Made by a program: the position numbers and the translations under genes | In this document: positions 51,743 to 64,000 of the stretch, one piece after another | How the letters are laid out: every line of letters begins with the position of its first letter | Position numbering within the stretch: the first letter of the stretch is position 1 | DNA from: Epiperipatus broadwayi | Lineage: Eukaryota; Onychophora; Udeonychophora; Euonychophora; Peripatidae | Reading direction: 5' to 3' | Length of the DNA stretch: 64,000 nt | NCBI GenBank assembly: GCA_028023455.1 | Contig: JAQFVV010000013.1 | Coordinates: 7,408,411-7,472,410, forward strand | Notes under the pieces: model-generated | Told to the model about the DNA's origin: nothing | Database searches by the model: none | What the model saw: the letters and a program-made list of their open reading frames with translations, nothing else

Positions 51743-52455
51743 AATGGTAATTCAGGTAAATGAAAAATATACAAATATGTAACAGTAAATTTTGATACCA
51801 AATAAATATTAGGTAAAAGTTGAATGGTAATAAAATTCAAAAGAAATGATTCATTTCGAATATATATAATTATATTAACAAATGTAATGATGATGATGAT
51901 AATAATGATGATTTATAATTTAAGTACAAGTCTTTCCAAAAATATTTTTAATTTATTTTTCTAGTTTCAATAACAAAATAGTGAAAATTTAAGTTGCCAA
52001 ATCTACTGAAAAAAAAAAAGGTTACCTTTGGTAAACTTATTTTACAAATTATTATCATTATCCCTGCATGTTCACTAATAGATTTCATAATTTTCAGAGT
52101 TGTGGATGTTGCTAGCATATTAAAATGATGAAAGCATAATGCTTGGATTGAGTTCAATACACAAACACAAATGAAATGGGTTACCTTTGGAAAAAATTTT
52201 AACATTTGAGTATCTTCATTTACAAATTATTACTATCATCACTGCATGTTCTCAAGTGGTTTGCAAGATTGAATGGTAAAAGCATAATGCTTGAATTGTG
52301 TTCAATAAACAAACACAGATGAAATGGATTAATAAAAAATAACTTAGTTTATTAGCAGTGAATATATAAAACTGCTAGTTCATATATCACTAGAATTACA
52401 AAATATTTAAGATAATAAAATGAGAAACATTTTAGATTTAAGGCCTTATAATATA
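51740..52455 (+). repeat. Unnamed interspersed repeat, uninterrupted copy
   Basis: It matches 56216-56346 followed by 60630-61080, so it is the uninterrupted version of a repeat that elsewhere carries the 56347-60629 insertion. It starts TGTAATGG after a TA array. It contains an internal duplication of about 165 bp (about 52020-52185 and 52186-52335, each with GTTACCTTTGG and CATAATGCTTG...GTTCAATA). No coding content; possibly itself an LTR fragment. Confidence 0.7.
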
Positions 52456-54985
52456 TAAGATCTTACCACAGAAATATTTAAATAGTTCCAGACCATGGTT
52501 TTTTTTTAGATATTATTCTTTTATTATATTTATGTATATCTTCCTCAGTGTCTCCAAAGAAAGTAATTATCCTCCTGGTGCAATGGTAATGTTAAATTAG
52601 GAAATACAGCAGCATTGGTAATGCTAGATATGCTATACTATCAGTAGAATTTGAGTCATTCTTACAACACTATATGCTTCTTTCTTTGTGGTACTATTAA
52701 CACAAGAAATGGCTGATTTTATAAAACATCAGCAGTAGTTTCTGAATCTGATAGCATATTGGGTGTTTGTTTTGTGTGGCCTTTTGTTATATAACCATAC
52801 ATAGTAAATTGTCTTCTACAAGATAAAGTCATCATACTTGCTATTGTAACTAGAGTATTGAAAATACTGTAAAACATGTCAGCAAAATGCAGAGCTAACA
52901 AATTACTTTTGGAAACAGTTTAGTAGTCTCTCTTCTCTGCATGGAATCATTGCAACACTGCCTTTTGATTTGAGTTTTCAGATAAACTAGAATTGACTGG
53001 ATTTGAATTTCTTAGCTGCTTCTTTCAGACCTATTTACTCTTAATTGCTATTCTTCAACAACATGCTTTCAAAACAATGGACTCATCACCATCTAGTTAC
53101 AAGTTTTGACCTCTGTTTGTTTACAACATACTTTTGGAAAACATTTTCTTTATTTCCTTTACAATATATTGTGGAAACAAATAATTATGCAGTTATTTTA
53201 AATTTCAATTGTTATTTTATAATTGGTGAACAAAAGAAAAGAAACAGTGTTTTAGGAAGAGCAAATGGTCACTACAGACTTTTAAAAATTGGTTGATAAT
53301 TTATTTACTCTTATTAACCCATAATTCTAAATAACATATTTAAATTTGCTATCAGATTTGCCAAACTCTATTCAAAAAAAGCAAGAGAAGAAAGTATGTA
53401 ATACTTTAGATTTTTATAACTATGTAATTTAAATTTCTTGCATGTATCAGAACTAATTTTCTTTCTTCCTTTACAGTACAATTTACCATTTCTTGCTTAT
53501 CACTTATTGCAAAGTAACTTTCCATTATAACATACTTAATGGTATAATTAATTGCATAAACTAAGGTTTCTTGTAATTTTTAAACCAATGTAACCTGATG
53601 TATATTATTTCCGGTATACATGCACATACACATAAGGCTAATTATATGTCTAACAATAAATGTATGAGTTCTTTTTATTAAACTTTTTTTTTCTTTTTAA
53701 CGCATCATTTTGTTCTGTAACAAATCCCTTCTCTCTAAAATGAAACAATGGGATAGATATAACATTCCATTTCTAGTCTTACTGCAAAAATTCTAACTTT
53801 AATTTATTTCTCTAATTATTTTTGTATTTCAATCATTTTCATAAATAGTGTTTTGCAGAATACATATGTCAATGATTTCACTGTTCAGAAATTTGACTGA
53901 TATTGAACTGTAACATGAATGAATAGAATTTCAACTCTGGGATTTATAAAAAATTTAAACATAGAACATTAAGATGTACAATGAAGCATGAACAGTAGAA
54001 GGATTATCTCAGTTTAATTTCTGTTAAACTACTCACAATACATTACAAATCAAATATATGCCTTATTTCCTTTTCAGTCTAAGAGTCTGATGGATATAAT
54101 ATTTGAAAATAAAACCTTGCTCTCTTTTGAGCCTTAGGAGCTGATAAATTTAACAAACACTCAAACTGAACCTTGCTTCTGCTGAGCTTTACAGATATGT
54201 GAGTAAACCTCATGAAAACAAATATATTGTGGCAGCACCTGATATAATATACACTTCAACTGTCACATGACAACATATCTCATGTACATTACTAAGTCCC
54301 AATATATCAATAGAGTTATAGTATATTTAAACAAACTTTAATTTTAAAAAAACTTTGATCATTCTCTGTAGAAATCAATCTAATATTATGGTCATACATT
54401 TTATAGTCATTTCCAATATCTATACTTTAGTTAAGTGATTACTAATTTATTTATTTATTTTATTTTTTTATCAATGTTCTTTATAAAAGTCATTCTTACT
54501 TCTAGCAAGTTAGTAGTTTCTATTTTTGGGTAATTTTAATTATCCTTTTCAGTATTGTCATATATTTTATCTTTTTAACTCAATATATAATTTTATTCCT
54601 TCTTATACTTTTCATTTTAACAAATCAGGTCAATAGAGAGTAAGCCATCCTCTATTCTTCTAAAATCATATTTTACAATCTCTCCAGATATTTCTGTAAT
54701 GGTAGAGATATCATTTGGGATGATATAAAAAATAAAACTTTTTTTATCTTGGAGTGAATATTTATTTTCTCTTTTCTCTTTGTTCAATTTTCTTTTTCAT
54801 TCAGTGCGCTTGCAATGGAATTTGACAATCTGTTAAAGATAATCAATTTATTCAAACTCAGCATATTATTAGAACATTTTACTTTTTTTGTTCTTCTTAT
54901 ATTATTTAGTCTTTTTTGTAGGTTTATAATGTTTCATATTTTTATTTTTTTTTATATGTTCATCTCTTTTTTCATCTAATATTCA
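52456..54985. other. AT-rich stretch with no recognised feature
   Basis: Short open frames only; none has a recognisable product. Confidence 0.4.
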
Positions 54986-55750
54986 GTCAGCAGAATTCAT
55001 CTGTAAAATATCTTTTATATCAGTACTTATTACTAAGAATGCCTGAATTTGCACTTTCTCTTCAGTAGCATCATTATAAAAGTTTACTTCTTTTAAAGAA
55101 TCTATTTTAGGTGCTTTAACTAAAGTGTCTCTTCTATTACCATACTTGTTTCTAAATTTGAATATTTCTATTATACTTGTTTTATTTTCTCCAACATTTT
55201 CAACATCTGTTACACTGTTTCTAACTTTTTTAGATTCATCTACAAGGTTTGCAAAATTTTACATAATTTCAGGAGAATTGGTGCACCTTCTTTAGTTTTT
55301 TTCTCTTCATGTGCCACTTCAATGATTTCACCCATTTTTTAAGCCTTTCTTCATGTCTCTTTTGTTGCTTTTCTTCAAATTTTAAATGCATTTATTTCAG
55401 TTCAATATATCTTTTGTCACTGTTTTTCTAATTTTTTATACTATTCCTCAAATTCTCTAACTTTTTTTTATGTTTTTCTTCAAGTTATAAATGCAATTCT
55501 TCATTTTTAGAATGCATTTCTTCAAACAATTTTTTTCTCTCTTTTTGTGTTATTTTCTCCGCATTTTGACATTTCTTGCATAAATACACAAAGAATTTCA
55601 ATATTAGCTATGCCTGGTTTTTCTTCTGAAACTTTTGCACAGTTTGAATGGATTTTTTCTCTAGCAGCTCTGATTCCATTGCCTGTACTGACTCTTGTGT
55701 TGCTGATGGATTTTTGTTTATTGTGCTTGTCCTTTTTCTTATTGAACATG
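54986..55750 (-). pseudogene. Decayed Lys/Glu-rich coding relic, possibly gag-like
   Basis: The minus strand starts with an open 75-codon stretch (55749-55522, containing GIRAAREKIHSNCAKVSEEK). It continues with stop-interrupted but clearly biased sequence such as KKREKKLFEEMHSKNEELHL, KFEEKQQKRHEERLKK and ATEEKVQIQAFLVIST. The heptad-like charge pattern suggests a former coiled coil. The plus strand is correspondingly pyrimidine-rich over 700 bases, unlike its flanks. Neither family nor function is recognised; the resemblance to the coiled-coil ORF at 27493 is only compositional. Confidence 0.35.
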
Positions 55751-56215
55751 TTGTCATCAGTATATAAAACTAAATATTCTCTTATTCTTTTGTTGATTAT
55801 CCTTATTATTCAGATTTACAAACTTAAATATTTTTATATGTATACTATCCTTAAATAAACCCACCAGTCTCAACCCTCTATATGAAATTTTTCCAGAATA
55901 ACGTAGTACCTCTGCCTTAATATTTATTTATATTTTTTTAACTTTTATTTTATTATATTTTTTATATACTGTTATTTACTAAATATTACCCTGCCTACTA
56001 TTGCTTTCATAAAATGTTAATATATACATTTTATTTATAAACATGATAATCTTATTTCTCATTTCAAACATTAACTGCATGTTGATTATTATATATACAC
56101 CACAATATACTAAATGTATTCATATTCTCATATTCAGCATATTATGTGACCATAAAGACATAAAGTTAAGCAGAAAAAATGGGATATCCAAGCCACAATG
56201 TTATTTGCACCAAAT
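55751..56215. other. AT-rich stretch with no recognised feature
   Basis: No repeats or coding signal seen before the start of the 56216 repeat. Confidence 0.4.
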
Positions 56216-56346
56216 ATGTAATGCTAAATCTGGTGAACCAAAGATATACAAATATGTAACAATAAATTTTGATTCCAAATAAATATTAGATAAAAGTTGA
56301 ATGGTTAATAAACTGCAAAGAAATGATTCAAAATTTATATATATAT
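56216..56346 (+). repeat. Unnamed interspersed repeat, second copy, left part
   Basis: Matches 51740-51870 (shared ATACAAATATGTAAC and AAAAGTTGAATGG). It breaks off in a TA tract where the 4.28-kb insertion begins. Confidence 0.7.
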
Positions 56347-59300
56347 TGTGCTCTTTTGTATGGGTCACCATTTAATTTTTGTGCTAATCTATTAAAAATT
56401 TTAAATTTAAGATATATTTGAATATGTGATGTTAATTTTGCTTATGGTAATATTTCAAAAGTTTTAATTAAAGCAATCTATGAATATTTGATATGTGAAA
56501 TTGTGCTGATATTGAGAGAGACATTTTAAATGATGATGATTATAATATATGGTTGGGAAAAATGGCCATAATCAATACTGCATTAATATATTTAATAAAT
56601 AGGTGTTTAAAGCTAAAGGTGTTTAAAAGACAAGTAAAATTAAATGCATATATTTATTGTTGATAAAATAATATTATAAAAGAATATAAATATTTTAATT
56701 ATTGTAAGTACTTAAATAAAAGACTAATATTTGATTTTAATAATATTGGATAATTATTTTAAAATCTATTATAATATCTTATTTATTTAAAAAATATTTA
56801 TTTTAAAAAATGCAATTGTTAGTTTATTTTTAGACGATGACAAGCGTTTCTTGTGTTGTAAAGAACAGATGTTATTTAAATATACACACACATGCTTGGA
56901 AGTTGTTTAGTAAAGTTGCAGAACTATTTTAAAAATCATGTTATAAAATTTATAAATAATACGTGAGTTATCACGAGATAAAATAAAGATATTCAATGTG
57001 AAATATTAAATCTGATTTTAAAATATTGCTTTAAAAATATAACGTATAAAATAGACTTAGTTTATTTAAAATAATCTTATAAAAGTTAAAATTAAAATCA
57101 AGTAAGAGAATATTTTTTAGAAAAAATGTTTAATAGATTTAAATAAATGATAAAGATTATTTTAAAAAAAATTTTAATAATGTAATAAATATTAAATATT
57201 AAATAAGTCATTATTTATTTTTAATTTTGTGTTGTTGGTAAATATGTAAATAAGCCAGCAAGTTGATTGTTTAAATGTACCAATCAAATGGGAAGTTTCT
57301 TCCGGTATAAAAGCTCAGTTCAATTGTTAGGAGAGGACTCTGTGATTGATTTTTCAAGTTAATTGTGTTATTAAAAATAGCAAAGTAAATTTGATAGACG
57401 CTCTCAAAATCAATTTTAAAATTACAAGAGTGTCATTATAAATAATTTATAAAAGTTTTAAATGATAGACATGCAGTGTTAACTTAATTTTTTCCCTATC
57501 GATCGTCTCTATTAAGCTCAATTTACAAGCAAATAGTCATGGGAACATCATATATAGTGAAAATATATCGGAAACTTTATACTAGAAGTATGACAAACGC
57601 TGGATTAGTTCGGAAAATTACGAGATGGAGAAAAGTAGTATTTTGGACAATATATAATTTTAAAAGCTAATTACTATTGACTATTAGAAAATAGATATTT
57701 TAGAGAATAAAATACTTCTTTATGAAGAAAGTATTTTGCAAGCTATAAATTTAAATGTATATCTTAAGTAAAGATATTAAAAATGAAAGTAGTTTTATAA
57801 ATATTTGCCCTGTTAAGTCTTTATATTTAAGAGACTAAATGTTGACAATTTTAAAAGGCAAATAAATTGAAAATATAATTAGCTAAAAGTCTTAATATAA
57901 TAAAAATTATTATATTGAAATAATTTAAACGCTGGTCGTTTATAAATAAAGAAGCTTATTCTTACCTAGATATTTTGTTAAGAAATGCGCAAGTAATATG
58001 TGGACGTCCCAGTTAATTTAAAATAATTAAATGATAATTTTTCATAAATTATAAACTAATTCAAGAATAATAACTTTTAAATAATATTCTTTAAAGAACT
58101 GCATCCGGATCAGATAAACTATTTTAATTTTATTATATTTTTATAAAAGAACTGATTAACTTTTATTTTGGTTTTAAAAGAACGTTTTCGTTTTTCATAA
58201 ACTTTTAAAAAAACACGTGATGGACCGGAAACAGGAAATGGTGTTCTAGTGAATATGTGCCTAGGATTAAAGAACTTTATGGTGAAAAGGAGACATCGCT
58301 GGAGTTATGTAATATAAATTCTGTTTTATTTATCTAACATAAAATTTAAATATTATTAATCTATTAAAATAAGATAGGTACATTTCTTAAAATAATAACT
58401 AAAAAAAAATAATATAATGATTAATTGCATAAGTTTATTTTATAATTAATATAACACAGAATATTTTAAGAATGATCGTGAGTGTAAATGTGAATTATTT
58501 TATGAAGCTGTAATTCCGAAGAATATTGGAAGATGGACTGTACATTAAATCATTATTGATGGTAAAAATTGTATAATAATAATAATTTTAATGTATTTAA
58601 TATGTTTTCTTTAGATCAACCGAATGATATGTTATTGTTGAATGAATGTATGAATATTTTAAAAATACACACACATTATATTGGCAGTAACAGTTTTATT
58701 TAAATATGCATAATTTGAATTTATGATATAAATATGATACAACATTACATAAGAAGCTTAGAAATAATTATATGATTCTTTCGTAAATAAATTTTGATTT
58801 TTATTTTTATTATTATTATGTTGGAGTATTAGAATTATATTTATTATTCATACAAGTAATTATTTTATTTCAAGTTAGGAAGAGATCTCAAAGTCTATAT
58901 TTTATTTTTATTTTATTGGATAAATTAAGTTAAGTTTTATGTAGAAGTTTATGTTTGAATTAAAGGTTTACTGAATATAGATGACGTAGTATAAATAGTT
59001 TGGATAATTAGTATTTATTTAAAGTTGAAGGTTGTTTTTCCCGGAATTTTAAATAAGTTTTAGAGGATGTTTTGTAGATAAAAGTTTATTAAGAAGGAGT
59101 AGAATAACACATAAAGTAAAGTAATAATTTCACACAGAAAAGAATCATAGAATTTATCTAATATAATACTTTATGAATTTGAAATTGATGAATAATTTAA
59201 ATATTATTATTTTAACAGTACATATATGTAATGCATATTTGATAAAACATGTAACATAAATTGCAATAAGTGAAATATAAAATTATAATCAATTCTTTGT

Positions 59301-60629
59301 TATTACATTACAAGGATACATTAGTTTCTATATTATGCTATTAAAGTAATGCTAATAGTAAAGTAAACACATACTAGTACATGATGAAATGAATAACAGT
59401 AATACTTAAGTGATGTAGCAATTTAATTAGTAAAGTTTAATTGTTTACATATGCTACATAAATATTATTTACATAAATTTTTCTGTGTAATAATTGAAGT
59501 TCACTGATATTTATTTAAAGTCTAAGTTTTGAAAACATACTTCAATGTTATTAGTACAGCATTTTAAAGGATGTATAATTACTTATTAGGAGTATGAGTT
59601 AATAACAGTGTAAACATATTGTATTATTATTTTCTTATTTTTATTTTCTTTTGTTTTCATAATTTGAACTGTAAATATTGTAAATAAATTCTTAATTAAA
59701 GTTAATGTAAATAAATTTGTTTAATTTGTTTTAAAAGTGTGTCGAGTTCATTATTTTGCACCACAGCATTTGACAGCAGATAATTTGAATAAACATAATA
59801 TTTGCACAATATGAATTTATTATTATTATTTAGAAATAAACACAATATTTTCTTGATATCATTTATAAGAATTGATTGACATTAACATATAATATTACAA
59901 TGGTCATAGAGTAATTATAATGCACAATATAAGAGTACAATATTATTTATTGCCACAGATTATTAAATTATAAGATTTTGATCTATTCCAAAATTAAGAT
60001 ACTATATGAAAATAAAAGATATACATATGATTATTTATTTATTTAATGATTAATAATATAATAGAAATAGATAAGATTAAGTTATACCCTAAGATTAGTA
60101 TTGTTCATTATTATTATTATTAGAATAAGTTAGGTGTATTTAGGTTTGATATAAAATCCCTTATCATACTTATTTACATGAGTTATCATTACTTTAAGAT
60201 AATTAGAAGAACCTGAGATTATTTAATTATATTTTCTTAATAAAAGTTAAGATTTATTTATTTATTACATTTAAAGATAGTTTATTTTATTTAAAAGCCA
60301 TAAGAATGCTGTAGATGTAGTAGTAAGTTAATAAGGAGGTAATAGTATTCTTATGCCATTGAGACAATGTCTTGGAAGATATTGACTCAATGTAAATCTA
60401 CTTATTGCTTTGTAACTTTACTTCACAGTCTCATGATTTTGATAAATACTTATTTAATTAGTACATAATATAGAAGTATATTGATTTTGATAATTGATAA
60501 TAAATTTAATTAGAATATGATAATATAAAAGTATATTAAAGATAAACATGCAAATTTTAACTGAGTATTATAATTCAATTGAGCTAGTCGTATTTCAAAT
60601 TATATTATACATCGAGAAGTAAGGGTACA
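56347..60629 (+). mobile_element. 4.28-kb LTR-like insertion (probable giant solo LTR)
   Basis: It starts TGTGCTCTTTTG after a TA tract and ends AAGGGTACA before a TA tract, so its ends are TGT...ACA with an ATATA-type duplication. The flanking DNA on the two sides joins up into the uninterrupted repeat seen at 51740-52455, which is the empty-site argument. It holds no long ORF. A CCAAT and TATAAAAG pair lies 0.95 kb from the start, the same relative place as in the 22940 LTR. A CACCACAGCATTTGACAGCA stretch at about 59760 resembles an LTR/primer-site junction, so an LTR plus leader is an alternative reading. Confidence 0.55.
57280..57313 (+). promoter_or_regulatory. CCAAT and TATA promoter-like pair
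   Basis: CCAAT at 57280-57284 and TATAAAAG at 57306-57313, 22 bp apart, followed by a GC-richer short stretch. The arrangement is very like the LTR promoter at 23912-23946. Confidence 0.45.
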
Positions 60630-61080
60630 ATATATATATATATAAAACAATGTAATAATGATGATAATGATGATAAATTATGATCTAATTACAAGTCCCC
60701 CAAAGGTATTTTTAAGTTGTTTTTCTAATTTCAATAATAAAAAATGAAACTTTAAAGTCCCAAGACTTCTGAATAGAAACTTTATCTGTGGAAAATTTAG
60801 TAACTCCTGATTATCATCATTTACAAATTATTATCACCATCCCTACATGTTCTTTAGTGGATTTCATAATTTCTCAGGCTTGAAGATATTACTAGTATTT
60901 CATGTGTTAAAAACATAAAGCTTGGATTGAGTTCAATAAATAAACACAAACAAAATGATTTAATAAAAAAATAATTTATTAACAATGAATATATAAAACT
61001 GTTGTTTATATTACTTTTATGTACTTGCAACTATCACTAGATTTACAAAATATCTAATTTAAATTTACAGCCTATTAAAA
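60630..61080 (+). repeat. Unnamed interspersed repeat, second copy, right part
   Basis: Matches 51873-52450, without the internal 165-bp duplication found there. It shares ATGTAATAATGATGATAATG, GGATTGAGTTCAATA and the ATATATAAAACTG end. Confidence 0.7.
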
Positions 61081-62391
61081 GCTATACAAAAAAAATTTTA
61101 AAAAAAGAAAAACTTTTATCAGATTGACGGATCTGATTTTTTACTAGAATCATTTGAAAACAATTGCCAATAATTAATCTGGCATTTTTAAAAATTCAAG
61201 CATTTAAATAATAGTAAATTTAATTTTAGATTGTCTTAATGTTAGATATACAATTTAGATAATAATACATAATTATTTATAATAAAATTTTAAATCATAA
61301 ATAAAAATAGTTTTCATAATTTAATAAATGTACATTTTTATCAGAATGGGATTACACCCTATACACATGCACGGTATTGATTTAATAAATCAACACTGTT
61401 TGTTAAGTACAAATGAAGGACACTGTCAAACCAAATCACAAGATAGAGACTTTAGAAAATAAGAATGGCCATCTTATCTTTTTACCTAAATTTTTGTATT
61501 TAGGATAATCTAAAGTATCTTAATATGAGAGCAAGAAGGTCTTTTATTGTTCACTTTAAATCCATTCTGTCTATTAACAATCACAAAATTTTCGAATTGT
61601 CTATTAATATTATGAAATATTAAATCTACGTAAATTGCTATTTTATTTTTAAGCATAGTATTCATATGTAATTTTCATCAGAAGGAAATTACACCTTATT
61701 CACAAGATAAAAATTAATTATGAATGCTGTGCTTGAAAATTAAATAGTGATTTACCTAGATTCTAATGTTTTGAAAGTGATTACTGGAAAAACTTCATGT
61801 TGTCATATCAAAACACTTTAGATTGGCCTATATAAGTGAATTTAGATACAAAGATAAAGTGGTCATTCTTATTTTTTTAGTCTCTATCTTATGACTTGGT
61901 TTAAGAGTATCCTTAATTCATTCTCATCAAAACATCATTGGGTTATTAAAACTATGCAGCACATGTATATAGATTGTAATTCTTTTCTGAGAAAATTATA
62001 TATAAATAGTAATTTACATAAACGTAAGTTTATAATTACATTACATTCCAAGGACCTTAATTATCAATTAAGCTATCATATAAAATTATAGCATAATTGC
62101 ATGTGTGAGTATAATTTAAATAAATTTGCATGTTTTGGTTAATAAATATATAATTTTTAGAAAGACCTAATAAGTATTTGATATAATTGCCTGTATAAAT
62201 ATTGTCAAGCCTAATCTTGCAATGATATTCTAATTGCTCGAAGAGATTAATAATATTTTTAATTTGATATGGATAAAATTATATTTTAATACAGAATAAA
62301 GATCAGGTCAAACTCTAAAATTGATTTGCGGTCTAATAATATGAATTATGCTTTGTCAACATTTGCATTCACTATTAAGATAACTGAATAT
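61081..62391. other. AT-rich stretch with no recognised feature
   Basis: No coding or repeat structure seen. Confidence 0.4.
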
Positions 62392-62745
62392 ATATATAAA
62401 ATAATATTTTTGGGTGTAAACCATGTATTATTTTGCATTGCAATCCGATATTTCAACGGACTAGCAACCGCCATTATCAAGGTTAACTTTTGAAAGAAAA
62501 ATCGTTAGATCTCAAACAATAACATGACTCAGTGCAAGATGAGAAATGAGATTCAACTTGAAGTAGTTCAGCATTTACAATATGAGACTTATTAAAATGT
62601 TTATTTCCCTCAGTTTTTTCTTTCAAAAGTTAATCTTGATAATGGCAGTTGCTAGTCCTTCGAAATATTGGATTGTAATGCAAAATAATACACAGTTTAT
62701 ACCCAAAAATATTATTTTATCTACATCATGTAACCGTGAAAACAT
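62392..62745. mobile_element. Miniature palindromic PLE-A derivative
   Basis: About 350 bp made only of the two inverted ends of PLE-A: the left arm matches 20520-20720 and the right arm matches 22770-22860 plus the extra terminal bases (ATCTACATCATGTAACCGTG). The reverse transcriptase and nuclease are gone. The terminal motif is present in both arms (62446-62482 minus, 62634-62671 plus). The longer arm is here on the right, the opposite of the copy at 20491. Confidence 0.75.
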
Positions 62746-64000
62746 TTTATATATATGTGTGTGAGTGAATGTTTCAAGTAAGCAAAAATATTTCTTGGTT
62801 CTTTAATTTCCCATGATAGAAGATGTAGTTGCAATAATATCATTTTTCCAGAAGTTGGTCTGTAATCAAAACAGAATTGTGTTCATGTATAGGTTAAGAT
62901 GTTAATAATGATTAAGTTCATACATGTATCTTTATATTTCTCTATGTAATGCAGATAATATAGCTCTATTTGTATGATGACTACCTAATAAACTACAATA
63001 AGTAATATTTCATCATGCATAGTTAATATTCTTTGCATTACAAACTCCATGGAAAAATGAATAGTTCAAAGATATAACTGACTTTTTATATGGTATTATA
63101 TTATTCAATCAAGATGTGATATATCATGAAATGAAATTTAAGATGTCTTTATATTTGTCTAAAGACATGCTCATTTATAAATGGTGTATTTAAGTAACCA
63201 ATATCATGTAGTGTAAATATCCATATCTCTTTTAGGGTAACATTAATATATTTCCTAAATAATGTACTGTAGGCTGTGTCATGCAATAAAAATTAGGACT
63301 AATTAAAATGAAGCAATAAGAAACTAAATATAATAAATAATAACATAAATCAATAATATTATTGCAAAATATTAAAGAATTTACATAGCATATCAAAATT
63401 AAATAATTTCATTAAGAAAAAGTGATTTTAAAATACCGTTATAACCATTGAAATAAATAGAATTAGACATTTATGTATACTATTCAAAATTAATAATAGG
63501 TAAAAATGGTCAATTATCTGATACAATAATCTTTATCAATATGCATTTGAGTAATACATAATAAATATATTATAAGCATATTAAATTCAATTATATTTGA
63601 GAGGTTTTTTATCAGTATAATTCACATTTAGTATTCCTAAAAGAATCTCAGATCATCCTTGTTTAATTTAAGCTCTATAGTGCATGTATGATCAAAGAGA
63701 GAAGATATCTGATGAAGATTGAACAAAAGAACAATTAACTGTTCATTAATTAATAATTAGAGGACAAATAAGGTAAGAATATTTCTCCATTTTAACATTG
63801 ATAATTATTTCCACAGTATATAGATTTGCTATGATTTTATAGTAAATAAAGCGAAGGTTTAGATTTGAATGAAATTAATAGGAAGATAACTGGTACATTA
63901 TTAAAAACTACAATAAAGACAGCTAGTACAAAACAATAGCAATTGAGCAGTATAATTTCTACAGAGACAAGACAATTAATGAAAAAAAGGAATATGAAAA
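62746..64000. other. AT-rich stretch with no recognised feature
   Basis: Nothing beyond short A/T runs to the end of the window. Confidence 0.4.

Overview
This is a strongly AT-rich stretch of a metazoan nuclear genome, almost certainly an invertebrate. The evidence is the mixture of eukaryotic mobile elements (a two-ORF LINE, Penelope-like elements, Ty3-type LTR elements, a Merlin DNA transposon) together with long TA, ATA, CT and GATA microsatellites. The species cannot be read from the window; a mollusc or another lophotrochozoan is a weak guess. I found no host protein gene, tRNA or rRNA that I could support. The window is a repeat-rich intergenic region or large intron, and nearly everything recognisable in it is transposon.

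Layout. 1-4090: a decayed LINE (ORF1 tail, AP-endonuclease, reverse transcriptase, C-terminal zinc finger). 4.9-5.4 kb: two copies of a short inverted-repeat element. 5.5-11 kb: two LTR-like insertions (5494-7583 and 9130-10964), both flanked by TA arrays. 12.5 kb: a long ATA array. 13.0-14.2 kb: a minus-strand Ty3-type integrase relic that ends in a polypurine tract and an LTR start. 14.1-20.4 kb: two copies of a 2-kb direct repeat. 20.5-22.9 kb: a palindromic Penelope-like element (PLE). 22.9-40.0 kb: one 17-kb composite. It is an LTR retrotransposon with unusually long LTRs (about 3.2 kb) and a single long ORF ending in a 16-residue tandem repeat. Its 3' LTR is interrupted by a Merlin transposon with an intact transposase (31566-35569) and, 40 bp further on, by a second palindromic PLE (35610-38629). 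41.6-42.0 kb: four copies of an 18-bp motif. 47 kb: a GATA/GGTA array. 51.7-61.1 kb: two copies of an unnamed repeat, the second split by a 4.28-kb LTR-like insertion (56347-60629). 62.4-62.7 kb: a miniature PLE palindrome.

The most interesting structures are: (i) the giant-LTR element, which has lost reverse transcriptase but keeps primer-binding site, polypurine tract, LTR promoters and an open repeat-protein ORF; (ii) an apparently intact Merlin copy whose 3' part looks like an intron filled with two tandem arrays; (iii) three head-to-head palindromic PLE copies from two families, all carrying the same ribozyme-like terminal motif; and (iv) a recurring arrangement in which LTR-type termini (TGT...ACA) abut TA microsatellites. 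Nested insertions give good relative dating, because one LTR copy or repeat copy supplies the empty site for the other.

Limits: all boundaries were read by eye from repeat comparison. Family names rest on motifs, not on database searches.
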